Positions 54,571 through 62,486 of a DNA stretch of 64,000 bases are shown piece after piece. The DNA comes from Pseudaquabacterium terrae (GTDB lineage: Bacteria > Pseudomonadota > Gammaproteobacteria > Burkholderiales > Burkholderiaceae_C). Each line of letters opens with the position of its first letter. Within the stretch, counting starts at the first letter, position 1. Location of the stretch: NCBI RefSeq assembly GCF_013266755.1, contig NZ_JABRWJ010000001.1, positions 868,001 to 932,000 of the forward strand. Direction: 5' to 3'. The translations under genes and the position numbers were made by a program. The notes beneath the pieces were generated by a model. The model did not search any database. It had not been told where the DNA came from and saw only the letters and a list, made by a program, of their open reading frames with translations.

Positions 54571-55475
54571 ACGGCGCCCTGGTCCACGCGCAGCGCGCCC
54601 GGCTGGCAGCGCATTTCAGCGGCCTGAATGCCTCGGCCTTCGTCATCGCGCTGCAGCCCGACGGCACGGTGCTGCGCGCGAACGAGGCGGCGCTCGAACT
54701 GGTCGGCGCGGCACCTGACGAGGTGACCGGTCGGCCGCTGGCGACCACCGCTTGGGGCCGCCACCTGCCGCCCGGCAGCGCAGCGCTGCAAGGCGCGATC
54801 GAACGCGGCCGGCGCGGGGAAGCGGGCACGCTGACCTTGCCGATCAAGACCGCGCAGGCGCAACGCATCAGCGTCGATTTCACGCTGCAACCGGTGCCCG
54901 GCGACGGCGGCGAGCCGGCCTTGCTGATGCTGAGCGGCCGCGACGTGCCGGAGCGCCACCGCGCCCCGCCGGCGCGCGACCATGGCGCGCTGCTCGAAGC
55001 GCAGCCACCGGCGCGCCTGCCGCACGTGCTCGTCGTCGACGACGACGAAGCGCTGGCGCAGTGCCTCGGCCGCAAGCTGCAGCGCCACTTCGGCGAAGCG
55101 CTCACCGTGGAGGTCTGCGCCGATGCGCAGGCCGCGCTGGCGCGCCTGCACACGCGCGCCTTCGACATCGTCGTCAGCGACCTGGACATGCCGGCGCTGG
55201 ACGGCATCACGCTACTCGGCCACGCCCGCGCGCTGCAGCCGAACGCGCTGCGCATCCTGCTGCTCGGCGCGTCGGACATGACCCGCGTGCTCGAAGCCGA
55301 ACACCAAGTCGACGTGTTTCGCCACCTGTCGAAGCCGTGGTCGACGAAGCAGTTCCAGGCGCACTTCCAGGCGGCGCTGCAGCAGCTGGCGCAGTGCCGC
55401 GACGCCGCCGTGCTGCCCGCGCGCGCCGGCCGGCCCGCGCCGCAGCCGCTCATGGACGCTCCGATCGCCGCCTAG
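54567..55475 (+). CDS. PAS-receiver protein (orphan response regulator)
   Basis: Two-component-type protein of 302 residues with the unusual order PAS (about 15-125) then receiver (about 150-285). The PAS part has FVIALQPDGTVLRANEAALELVGAAPDEVTGRPL. The receiver has HVLVVDDDEAL, the phosphoacceptor Asp205 in VSDLDMPALDGITLL, and the Lys in LSKPWSTKQF. This receiver is similar in pattern to receivers of HD-GYP-linked regulators, but no output domain follows. No histidine kinase is adjacent. It is coupled by ATGA to the short upstream gene. Confidence 0.82.
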   Translation: MNGALVHAQRARLAAHFSGLNASAFVIALQPDGTVLRANEAALELVGAAPDEVTGRPLATTAWGRHLPPGSAALQGAIERGRRGEAGTLTLPIKTAQAQRISVDFTLQPVPGDGGEPALLMLSGRDVPERHRAPPARDHGALLEAQPPARLPHVLVVDDDEALAQCLGRKLQRHFGEALTVEVCADAQAALARLHTRAFDIVVSDLDMPALDGITLLGHARALQPNALRILLLGASDMTRVLEAEHQVDVFRHLSKPWSTKQFQAHFQAALQQLAQCRDAAVLPARAGRPAPQPLMDAPIAA

Positions 55476-55499
55476 ATCGGATCGCGCCATACTCGGGCG

Positions 55500-55985
55500 A
55501 TGGACTCGCCCCTGCAGATCAGCCCGCCGCCGCAACTGCGCACGCCCGAGCCGGCGGACTACGACGCCATCGCGCTGTGGCTGCCAGACGCGCAGACGAC
55601 GCTGCGCTGGGCCGGGCCGCTGGTGCGCTGGCCGTTCACCGGCTCGACGCTGCCGGCACAGCTGGCGGCCCCCCGCTCGACCAGCCGCGTGCTCGGCGCG
55701 GGCGACGACCCGCCGATGGGCTTCGGCCAGTACTGGCCGCGCGACGACGGCGCCGTGCACCTGGGCCGGCTGCTGGTCGCGCCCGGCCTGCGCGGCCGCG
55801 GCTTCGGCCGGCTGCTGCTGGACCTGCTGATCGCCGAAGCCCGGACGGTCCACGGCCCGGCACCGATCACGCTGCGCGTCTACCGCGACAACAGCGGCGC
55901 GATGGCCCTCTACACCCAGCGCGGCTTCGTCGCGGTGGCCGAGCTCGGCGACCCGGACGTGGAGTTCATGCGGCTGGCTTCGTAG
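55500..55985 (+). CDS. GNAT family N-acetyltransferase
   Basis: Acetyltransferase-fold protein of 161 residues. The acetyl-CoA-binding segment is LGRLLVAPGLRGRGFGRLLLDLLIAEA (about 88-114; motif Arg-Gly-Arg-Gly-Phe-Gly), followed by ITLRVYRDNSGAMALYTQRGFVAVAE, the typical closing strands. An N-terminal PEPADYDAIALWL is as in RimI-like members. The substrate is unknown. It lies 24 bases after the PAS-receiver gene, same strand, and could be co-transcribed. The region after it contains the decayed ABC gene. Confidence 0.86.
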   Translation: MDSPLQISPPPQLRTPEPADYDAIALWLPDAQTTLRWAGPLVRWPFTGSTLPAQLAAPRSTSRVLGAGDDPPMGFGQYWPRDDGAVHLGRLLVAPGLRGRGFGRLLLDLLIAEARTVHGPAPITLRVYRDNSGAMALYTQRGFVAVAELGDPDVEFMRLAS

Positions 55986-56083
55986 ACACGTGGCGCAGCA
56001 GGGCGCAAGCGCCGGACTCTCCGGGCTTTCGGATCTTTGGTGGCCTGCGCGCTTGTAGCAACAGTCGCAACGGGACAGACAGC

Positions 56084-56682
56084 CTGCGCTCGCGGGGCTA
56101 CGCCGACGTCATGATCGAGAACCGGTACGCCATGAACGACGAGTCGATCCTGTCGGAACTCACGGCGGAACTCGGGAATTGGTGCCCCATGCCCGCCGCG
56201 TCGTCACGGTCGAGACCAGTCCCGACCCAGGCTGGCTCATGGACGGCGACCTGTCGATGGCTGCCAAAGGACGACAGTTCGAGTACGCGAACATCGGGAC
56301 AGACATCGACCGGTGGGATGCCGCGTACGCGTCGCTGGCCAGGAAGCCGGCTACCGTGCTCGTGCCCGGGATCAGTCGCTTCATGGTTCAGCACGGGCCG
56401 CTCATGGCTTCACTCGAGCGCCGGCACCGGCTGCCCACCATCTATGCCTATGGCAGCTGCGTCAGCGCGGGTGGCCTGTGTTCCTATGGCGCTTCCCAGC
56501 TTCACATTCACGATCGATTGGCTCATCTTCTTGCCCGGATCTTCGAGGGAGCGCGGCCCGACAGCCTTCCGATCGAGCAACCGAGCAAGTTCGAACTGGT
56601 GCTCAATCTGAAGACAGCGAGCGCCATCGGCGTGACGGTGCCTCAGGCGCTGCGCTTGCGGGCTGACCAGGTGATCCAGTAG
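56084..56682 (+). pseudogene. Remnant of an ABC transporter substrate-binding protein (ABC_sub_bind/TrpX-like)
   Basis: Two pieces of one family are visible in different frames. The first (56084 to about 56170) encodes LRSRGYADVMIENRYAMND and SELTAELG, resembling the N-terminal third of the family. The second, from about 56179 to the stop, encodes VPHARRVVTVETS, RHRLPTIYAYGSCVSAGGLCSYGAS, and EQPSKFELVLNLKTASAIGV, matching the C-terminal half. The middle hundred or so residues and the signal peptide are missing, so a frameshift and an internal deletion have destroyed the gene. The base composition is less GC-rich than neighbours. The 98 bases before it hold nothing recognisable. Confidence 0.75.
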
Positions 56683-56825
56683 CCGGTGCTGAACGCAGCA
56701 AGGTGGGCAGCCGGTCCTCGCGGTCGCAACCGGGGCGCGTCATGCAGCGGCCCGGTGTAAGGCGCTAAGGCGGCGCAGCGACTACGCGGTAGGCGGCTGT
56801 ATCCGGTCGCCCGCAAGGAGTCCCC

Positions 56826-57125
56826 ATGACCGCGTTCAACATCGTTCGCTTCCGCGTCAAGCCCGGCCGCGAGCAGGCCTTCATCGATGCCCACAGGAAC
56901 ATGGATCCGGTGATGCCCGGCTTCCTGCGCGGCGCGCTCGTGCGCACCGGCGAGCGCACCTTCTGCATGGTCGGCGAGTGGGAGTCGTTCGACCGCATCG
57001 TCGCGGCACGGTCGACCATGATCGGCCTCCTCGACGACTTCCGCGAGGACCTGGAAGACCTGGGCAGCGGCCTCGGCGTGACCGACCCCGTCTCGGGCGA
57101 GGCGGTGGTCGAGATGAAACCCTGA
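56826..57125 (+). CDS. Antibiotic-biosynthesis-monooxygenase-like small protein
   Basis: Compact 99-residue protein with the pattern of dimeric alpha+beta-barrel proteins (ABM family): an initial FNIVRFRVKPGREQAFIDAH, then GFLRGALVRTGERTFCMVGEWESFD and a helix ending FREDLEDLG. The family contains small monooxygenases and unknown proteins. No active-site motif can be used to predict a reaction. AAGGAG lies six bases upstream of ATG. A strong terminator follows the gene. Confidence 0.75.
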   Translation: MTAFNIVRFRVKPGREQAFIDAHRNMDPVMPGFLRGALVRTGERTFCMVGEWESFDRIVAARSTMIGLLDDFREDLEDLGSGLGVTDPVSGEAVVEMKP

Positions 57126-57157
57126 CCGGAAGCTCTCAGGCCCTTGCGGGCATGAAA

Positions 57158-57189
57158 AAAGCCCTAGAGCGTTGATTCTCTAGGGCTTT
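57158..57189. terminator. Bidirectional intrinsic terminator
   Basis: AAAGCCCTAGAG, an eight-base loop and CTCTAGGGCTTT form a perfect 12-bp stem, with an A run on the left and a T-rich tract on the right. It ends the ABM-like gene and, in reverse, could end the transcript of tRNA-Phe from the other strand. Confidence 0.9.
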
Positions 57190-57232
57190 CTTGCTGTCTC
57201 CGGACGTCTTCGGACCGTCGCGGACATGTATT

Positions 57233-57308
57233 TGGTGGCCTGGGGCGGAATCGAACCACCGACACGCGGATTTTCAATCCGCTGCTCTACCAACTGAGCT
57301 ACCAGGCC
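57233..57308 (-). tRNA. tRNA-Phe (GAA)
   Basis: Complete 76-base tRNA including the encoded CCA end. The acceptor stem GGCCTGG pairs with CCAGGCC. The anticodon stem GCGGA/TCCGC encloses the loop TTGAAAA, anticodon GAA. The D-arm (AGCTCAGTTGGTAGAGC) and T-arm (GGTTCGATTCC) sequences are canonical. It is on the same strand as the response-regulator gene 30 bases upstream. Confidence 0.97.
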
Positions 57309-57338
57309 AAGCCGAGCCGGCGATTATAGCCACACGTT

Positions 57339-58040
57339 CTACAGCACCCCGCCGCGCTTGTTGCGGCTCAGGTCGACGCCGAGCTGCTTGAGCTTGCGGT
57401 ACAGGTGCGTGCGTTCCAGGCCGGTCTTCTCGGCGACGCGCGTCATCGAGCCGTTCTCCTTGGCCAGGTGGAACTCGAAATAACTCTTCTCGAACGCGTC
57501 GCGCGCCTCGCGCAGCGGGCGGTCGAGGTCGAACACCTGCTCGGGCTGCGGGCCCAGCGGCACGCTCGGCGTGCTGGGCAGGCCGGGCGGCACCAGGCCG
57601 TTGAGGTCGCCCGCGCCGAGCGCCGCCTCGGGGCGGTAGGCGCCCGGCGGCAGCAGCGCGGCGTTGGGCCGCGGCGTCGGCTTGACCAGCGCCTGCTCGA
57701 CCGCGCGCAGCAGCTTCTGCAGCGTGATCGGCTTTTCGAGGAACGCGGTGGCGCCGTACTTGGTGGCCTCGACGGCGGTGTCGATGGTGCCGTGGCCGCT
57801 CATCATGATCACCGGCATGCTCAGCATGCCGGCGGCGCCCCACTCCTTCAGCAGGCTGATGCCGTCGACATCGGGCATCCAGATGTCCAGCAGCACGAGG
57901 TCCGGGCGCAGGCGCTCGCGCACCGCACGGGCTTCGGCGGCGTTCTCGGCCAGCTCGACCGTGTGCCCTTCGTCGGACAGGATTTCCGAGAGCAGGCCAC
58001 GAATGCCCAGCTCATCGTCCACTACAAGAATCGTTGCCAT
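57339..58040 (-). CDS. Response regulator with Fis-type helix-turn-helix, NtrX-like without AAA+ domain
   Basis: Response regulator of 233 residues: receiver (about 1-120; acid cluster DDE at 8-10, phosphoacceptor Asp52 in LLDIWMPDVDG, Lys in LEKPITLQKL), a Pro-rich linker (about 120-165), and a C-terminal Fis-type helix-turn-helix (about 185-230; FEFHLAKENGSMTRVAEKTGLERTHLYRKLKQLGV). The central AAA+ sigma-54 activation domain of true NtrX is absent, so sigma-54 activation is not expected. It lies 33 bases downstream of the NtrY-like kinase, its evident partner. Confidence 0.9.
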   Translation of the reverse strand: MATILVVDDELGIRGLLSEILSDEGHTVELAENAAEARAVRERLRPDLVLLDIWMPDVDGISLLKEWGAAGMLSMPVIMMSGHGTIDTAVEATKYGATAFLEKPITLQKLLRAVEQALVKPTPRPNAALLPPGAYRPEAALGAGDLNGLVPPGLPSTPSVPLGPQPEQVFDLDRPLREARDAFEKSYFEFHLAKENGSMTRVAEKTGLERTHLYRKLKQLGVDLSRNKRGGVL

Positions 58041-58073
58041 GCGAGTGCGAAGCGCCCTGGATGCGGTGCCGGT

Positions 58074-60434
58074 TCAAGGCCAGCGGCCGGCGCCCGGTGT
58101 GTTTTCAGAGGCCAGGCCAGGGGGCGGCGTGACCGATGGGGGTGCGGAAGGCGCGGGGGCAAAGCGGGAAAATGATAGCGAAACTTGCGCACCGCTGACC
58201 GGACCCTCGTCCGCGGTGCCCGCGGCCGCGCCCGCGGGCACACCGGACAAGGTGGCTTCCGCTGCTGCATCCCCTGCAGCATGCAGGTTCGCGATGCGCA
58301 CCCGCGCGCCATGTTCGTCGGCGATCTTCTTGACCACCGCGAGCCCGAGCCCGGTGCCGCGACTCTTGGTCGTGACATAGGGTTCGAAGGCGCGCTTCAA
58401 CACCTTGTCGGCGAAGCCGGCGCCGTTGTCGGAGACCTTCAGCCGCACCGCGCGCGGCACGCCCTGCTCGGTGCGCGCCACTTCGGTGGCGACCGTGACA
58501 TGCCCGTCGGCCCGCTCGGCGACCGCATCGAGCGCGTTCTGCACCAGGTTGTGGATGACCTGCCGCAGCTGCGTCGGATCGCCCATGATCGGCGGCAGCG
58601 GCGTGCCCAGCCGGGTGTCGAGCCGGCCCTGCTCGTGCGTCGACGCATACAGGGCCATCACCTCGCCGACCAGCGCATTCAGGTCCAGCGGCTGCAGCTC
58701 GGCCGCCGGCAGGCGCGCGTAGTCGCGGAATTCGTTGACCAGCTGCTTCATCGATTGCACCTGCGCGACGATGGTCGCCACCGAGCGCTGCAGCATCGAC
58801 TGGTCGGCGCCTTCGAGCTTGGCCTCGAGCTTGTGCTGGATGCGCTCGGCCGACAGCTGGATCGGCGTCAGCGGGTTCTTGATCTCGTGCGCCAGCCGCC
58901 GCGCGACCTCGGCCCAGGCCACCGAGCGCTGGCCCGAGACGACCTCGGTGATGTCGTCGAAGACCAGCAGCCGGGCAGCGGCGGGCAGCGTGGCGCCGCG
59001 CAGCAGCAGGTTGACGGTCTCCTGCTCGCCGACCTTCAGCTCGAAGGCGTCCTGCCAGTGGTCGCGCTCGCCGGCCTCGGGGCTCTGCTGGTGCAGGTCG
59101 CTGCGCTGGCGCACGGCCTGCGCGAATTCGGCCAGGCCCGGCACCTCGTCGAGCGCGCGGCCGCGGTAGGCTGACAGCGGCTGGCGCAGGATGCGCGTCG
59201 CGCCCGGGTTCACGGTGTCGATCAGGCCGCGCTTGTCGAACACGATCACGCCGGCGGTCAGGCTGTCGAGGATGGTCTGCAGGCGCGTGCGCGCGCCCTC
59301 GAGCTGCGCGACGCCGCGCTGCACCTGCACGCGCGCCTCGGCGAGCTGCTCGGTCATCTGCGCGAAGCTGCGCGTCAGGCCGCCGAGCTCGTCGCGCGAG
59401 GCGAACACCGGCTTGGCGGTCAGGTCGCCGTCGGCCACCTGGCGCACGCCGTCGGCCAGCAGCAGCAGGGGCCGCGCGATCTGGTTGCCGAGCATCACCG
59501 CCAGCAGCAGCGCGCCGAACACCGACAGCACCAGCGACAGCGTCAGCGTGCCGATGTACATGCGGCTCAGGCCGTCGCGGGCGATGCCGCGCTGCTGGTA
59601 CTCGCGGTAAGCGGCCTGCACCGCCAGGGCGTGGGCGACCAGCTGCTGCGGCACCGGCTGCACCACCATCAGGATGCGGTCCTCGCCGCCGGCGAGGCTG
59701 ATGTCGTTGCTCGGCACCAGCGCGATCGCGCGCACCCGCGCCTCGGGTGGCCGGCCGCCGGGCTGCGGCTCGTCGTCCAGGCCTTCGACGTGGCTCGCGC
59801 TGCGCGCCGCGCGGGCCTGGCGCAGCAGCGTGGTCGACGGGCGCTCCGGCACGATGGCCGAGGCGCTGCCGCCGGCGCTGGCGATCACCTGGCCGCCGGC
59901 GCCGAACAGCACCGCATCGCGTGCGCCCAGCTGCTCACGCACGCGCTCGAGCGCCAGCGGCCCGACCGGGCTGCGGCTGTCCGACAGCCGCTCGGCGGCG
60001 GTGCGCGTCTTCACGGCCAGCTCCGTGGCCATCGCATCGAGCGTGCCGCGGCCGAGCGCCAGGCCGGCATCGAGCGCTCCGGCCACCTGCACGTCGAACC
60101 AGCTGTCGATGCTGCGGGCGACGAACTGGTAGCTCACGGTGTAGATCAGCAGCCCCGGCAGCACGCCGACGAGCGCGAAGATGCCGGCCAGCTTGGCCAG
60201 CAGCCGGCTGCCGAACTTGCGCTGGCGCAGCCGCACGACCAAGCGCACGGCCGCCAGCCCGATCGCCAGCAGCAGCAGCCCGCCGACACCGACGTTGACC
60301 CAGAACAGCCAGACGAAATGGCGCTCGATCGCCCGGCCCGCGGTGCCCAGCGACAGCAGGTAGATCAGCAGCAGCGACAGGCCGAGCACCGCGATCAGCG
60401 ACACCAGCAGCGCCCAGCGCGCGGACTTGGTCAT
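58074..60434 (-). CDS. NtrY-like sensor histidine kinase
   Basis: Membrane histidine kinase of 786 residues. Hydrophobic segments lie at about 8-30, 45-66, 84-104 and 296-320, with a sensor region between the last two. HAMP (about 320-375; NQIARPLLLLADGVRQVADGDL), PAS (about 395-500), HisKA with the phosphorylated His516 in RRLAHEIKNPLTPIQLSAERI and HATPase (about 620-730; HNLVQNALDA, VSDNGAGF, GTGLGLAVVKKI) follow. The C-terminal 55 residues are a Pro/Ala-rich tail. ATG gives MTKSARWALL. It is followed by the response regulator and preceded by DUF4390 and RsmB genes, a common betaproteobacterial order. Confidence 0.92.
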   Translation of the reverse strand: MTKSARWALLVSLIAVLGLSLLLIYLLSLGTAGRAIERHFVWLFWVNVGVGGLLLLAIGLAAVRLVVRLRQRKFGSRLLAKLAGIFALVGVLPGLLIYTVSYQFVARSIDSWFDVQVAGALDAGLALGRGTLDAMATELAVKTRTAAERLSDSRSPVGPLALERVREQLGARDAVLFGAGGQVIASAGGSASAIVPERPSTTLLRQARAARSASHVEGLDDEPQPGGRPPEARVRAIALVPSNDISLAGGEDRILMVVQPVPQQLVAHALAVQAAYREYQQRGIARDGLSRMYIGTLTLSLVLSVFGALLLAVMLGNQIARPLLLLADGVRQVADGDLTAKPVFASRDELGGLTRSFAQMTEQLAEARVQVQRGVAQLEGARTRLQTILDSLTAGVIVFDKRGLIDTVNPGATRILRQPLSAYRGRALDEVPGLAEFAQAVRQRSDLHQQSPEAGERDHWQDAFELKVGEQETVNLLLRGATLPAAARLLVFDDITEVVSGQRSVAWAEVARRLAHEIKNPLTPIQLSAERIQHKLEAKLEGADQSMLQRSVATIVAQVQSMKQLVNEFRDYARLPAAELQPLDLNALVGEVMALYASTHEQGRLDTRLGTPLPPIMGDPTQLRQVIHNLVQNALDAVAERADGHVTVATEVARTEQGVPRAVRLKVSDNGAGFADKVLKRAFEPYVTTKSRGTGLGLAVVKKIADEHGARVRIANLHAAGDAAAEATLSGVPAGAAAGTADEGPVSGAQVSLSFSRFAPAPSAPPSVTPPPGLASENTPGAGRWP

Positions 60435-60453
60435 GGGTGCCTGCGCGACGTCA

Positions 60454-61032
60454 TCACTCGACTCGGATCCAGCGCTCGATGCCGAGCTTCCAGTCGTCGC
60501 CGAGGTCGAGCTGCATCGGCCGCGGCAGCTGGCTGTTGTCGAGCTGGAAGCTGAACTCGACGTAGTAACGCTCGCCGGAGTCGAGTTTTTCGGCCTCGAG
60601 GAGCCGCCAGCCGGCGACCCGCGACATCGGCGCGAGCGCCTCGGACAGCGTCGGAAAGCTTTGCGCCAGGCCGCCGAGGCTGACGCGCCAGCTCGCCGTC
60701 AACGGCTGGTACGACAGCCGCCAGGTGCGCGCAACGCGGGCGAGCCGCTCGTCGCGCCAGTACCAGCGGCTGCGCAACACGGTGGCATGAGCGGTGAAGT
60801 ACATGGGCACGCCGCGCTGCAGCGCATCCTCGATGGCACGCGAGAGGGTCAGCCGGGCCGAGTATTCCAGCGCCAAGGCACCGTCGGCACGGTTGACCTG
60901 CAGGCTGGTGAGCTCGACACCCTGGGCACGGGCAAGCGGCGCGCCGGCCCCCATCACGATGGTCAGCACGGCCCACAACACCAGCCTGGTCAGGATGCGC
61001 GGCAGCAGTGCTTGGACTTGTGTGCGGCGCAT
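60454..61032 (-). CDS. DUF4390 family exported protein
   Basis: Exported protein of 192 residues with a signal peptide ending near LARAQG (about 37). The DUF4390 pattern is present: VELTSLQVNRADGALALEYSARLTLSRAIEDALQRGVPMYFTAHATVLR, RWYWRDERLARVARTWRLSYQPLT, and a closing QLDLGDDWKLGIERWIRVE. Function unknown. It sits between rsmB (14 bases away) and the NtrY-like kinase gene (19 bases away) on one strand, so all four genes probably form one transcript and may be functionally tied to the kinase. Confidence 0.9.
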   Translation of the reverse strand: MRRTQVQALLPRILTRLVLWAVLTIVMGAGAPLARAQGVELTSLQVNRADGALALEYSARLTLSRAIEDALQRGVPMYFTAHATVLRSRWYWRDERLARVARTWRLSYQPLTASWRVSLGGLAQSFPTLSEALAPMSRVAGWRLLEAEKLDSGERYYVEFSFQLDNSQLPRPMQLDLGDDWKLGIERWIRVE

Positions 61033-61046
61033 CGAAGGCGCAAGTT

Positions 61047-62429
61047 CTATGGTTTGTGGATCAGCGCGTAGAAGAAGCCGTCACCGCTTGTTTCAGAGGC
61101 GAATCCGGGCCGTGGGGCATTGTCCGGCAGCCCCGGCAGATGACCGGGTGAGGCGGGGTCGAGCCAGGGTTTGTCGGCCGCGTGGCGTTGCAAAAAAGCG
61201 TCGATCTGCTGCTGGCCCTCGAGCCGGAACACCGAACACGTGGCGTACAGCAGCCGGCCACCCGGTGCCAGCAGCGGCCACAGCGCATCGAGCAGCTCGG
61301 CCTGGATGCGCGACAGCGCGACGACGTCATCGGGCCGGCGCAGCCAGCGTACGTCGGGATGGCGGCGCACGATGCCCGACGCGGTGCACGGCGCATCGAG
61401 CAGGATCGCGTCGAAGGGCCGGCCGTCCCACCAGCGCGCCGGCTCGCGCGCATCGGCCACCTGCAAGTGCGCCTTCAGCTGCAGCCGGTTCAGCGTCTCC
61501 TGCACGCGGGTCAGCCGCAGCGGGTCGCTGTCGAGCGCCAGCAGGTCGACGTCGGCCAGCTCGAGCAGCTGCGCGGTCTTGCCGCCGGGCGCGGCGCAGG
61601 CGTCGAGCACGCGGGCGCGAGCAGTCACTGGGACACCTTCGGGCTGCGCCCTCAGGTATTCGCCCTTGGGGCGGCCCGGCGGGCTCAGCCGATCGGCGCC
61701 GGCACCCAGCAGCAGCGGGCCGGCGCGCTGCGCCGACAGGTCCTGCACCGAGACCTCGCCCTCGGCGAAGCCGGGCAGCTCGGTCACCGGCAGCGGCTTG
61801 TCGAGCAGCACCGCCTGCTCGCCGATCGCCTGCGCGCCGCGGCCCTGGGCGGCCAGGCGCTGCACATAGGCCGCGGCCGTGCCGCGCCGCGCGTTGACGC
61901 GCAGCACCATCGGCGGATGTTTGTTCGCCGCGCCCAGCAGCGCCTGCCAGTGCTGCGGCCAGTCCTGCTTGATGCGCTCGATCCACCACAGCGGATGGTT
62001 GAACGCGGCGATCGGCTGCGGCTGCACCGCGGCCACCAGCGCGTCGCGCTCGCGCACGAAACGGCGCAGCACCGCATTGACGAAGTTCGCCGCCGCCGGC
62101 GTGCGCTGGCGCGCCGCGCCGACCGCCTGGTCGACCAGCGTGTGCTCGGCATACGGCGGCTCGCTGCCCGGCCACAGCAGCGCGATCGCCGAGCACAGCA
62201 GCGCATCGACGTTGGCCGGCGGGGCCTTCGGCGCCATCAGCGCGCGCACCGCCTGCGCACCACCCCACCAGCGCAGCACGTGGAAGGACAGCGCCTGCGT
62301 GCCGGGCTTCAACTCGACCGGGCAGCGCGCCAGCACCTCGGTCAACGAGCGGCCGCTGCGCACCGCGGCCACCGCGTCGGCGGTCTGGTCGAGCAAGCGC
62401 GCGAGCGGGGGCGAGGGGGCGGTGGCCAT
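61047..62429 (-). CDS. rsmB: 16S rRNA (cytosine-5) methyltransferase RsmB with an in-frame repeat insertion
   Basis: RNA m5C methyltransferase, 460 residues: an N-terminal NusB-like helical domain (about 1-150; ANFVNAVLRRFVRERDAL) and the methyltransferase core (about 230-460). SAM loop motif is DACAAPGGKT; DAPCTASGIVRRHPD supplies one Cys and YATCSVF the catalytic Cys. Before the SAM motif a Pro/Gly-rich block (RLSPPGRPKGEYLRAQPEG, about 248-266) is not typical of the family. It is encoded by a shortened copy of the structured repeat, 60 bases between TGA triplets, so the frame is kept. ATG is chosen at MATAPSPPLARLLDQ. It is divergent from folE with 57 bases between. Confidence 0.92.
   Translation of the reverse strand: MATAPSPPLARLLDQTADAVAAVRSGRSLTEVLARCPVELKPGTQALSFHVLRWWGGAQAVRALMAPKAPPANVDALLCSAIALLWPGSEPPYAEHTLVDQAVGAARQRTPAAANFVNAVLRRFVRERDALVAAVQPQPIAAFNHPLWWIERIKQDWPQHWQALLGAANKHPPMVLRVNARRGTAAAYVQRLAAQGRGAQAIGEQAVLLDKPLPVTELPGFAEGEVSVQDLSAQRAGPLLLGAGADRLSPPGRPKGEYLRAQPEGVPVTARARVLDACAAPGGKTAQLLELADVDLLALDSDPLRLTRVQETLNRLQLKAHLQVADAREPARWWDGRPFDAILLDAPCTASGIVRRHPDVRWLRRPDDVVALSRIQAELLDALWPLLAPGGRLLYATCSVFRLEGQQQIDAFLQRHAADKPWLDPASPGHLPGLPDNAPRPGFASETSGDGFFYALIHKP
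61626..61688 (-). repeat. 60-bp copy of the structured repeat inside rsmB
   Basis: Minus-strand TGA triplets at 61626-61628 and 61686-61688 bound a 60-base unit reading TGAGCCCG at one end and CAGTGA at the other, as in the 71-bp copies. One hairpin is intact, CGCCC-TTG-GGGCG (61662-61674), while the other two are eroded. It contributes 20 codons to RsmB, and removing it at TGA would leave the reading frame unchanged. Confidence 0.8.
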
Positions 62430-62486
62430 CGCGAGCAGTCTAGCGGCGCACAATGGACCCCTTCGAACGTTCGCACCCCATTGCCC

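Noticed and set aside
57233-57308. tRNA-Phe as attachment site of an integrated island
   Set aside because: No integrase gene and no second copy of the tRNA 3' end is visible in the window.
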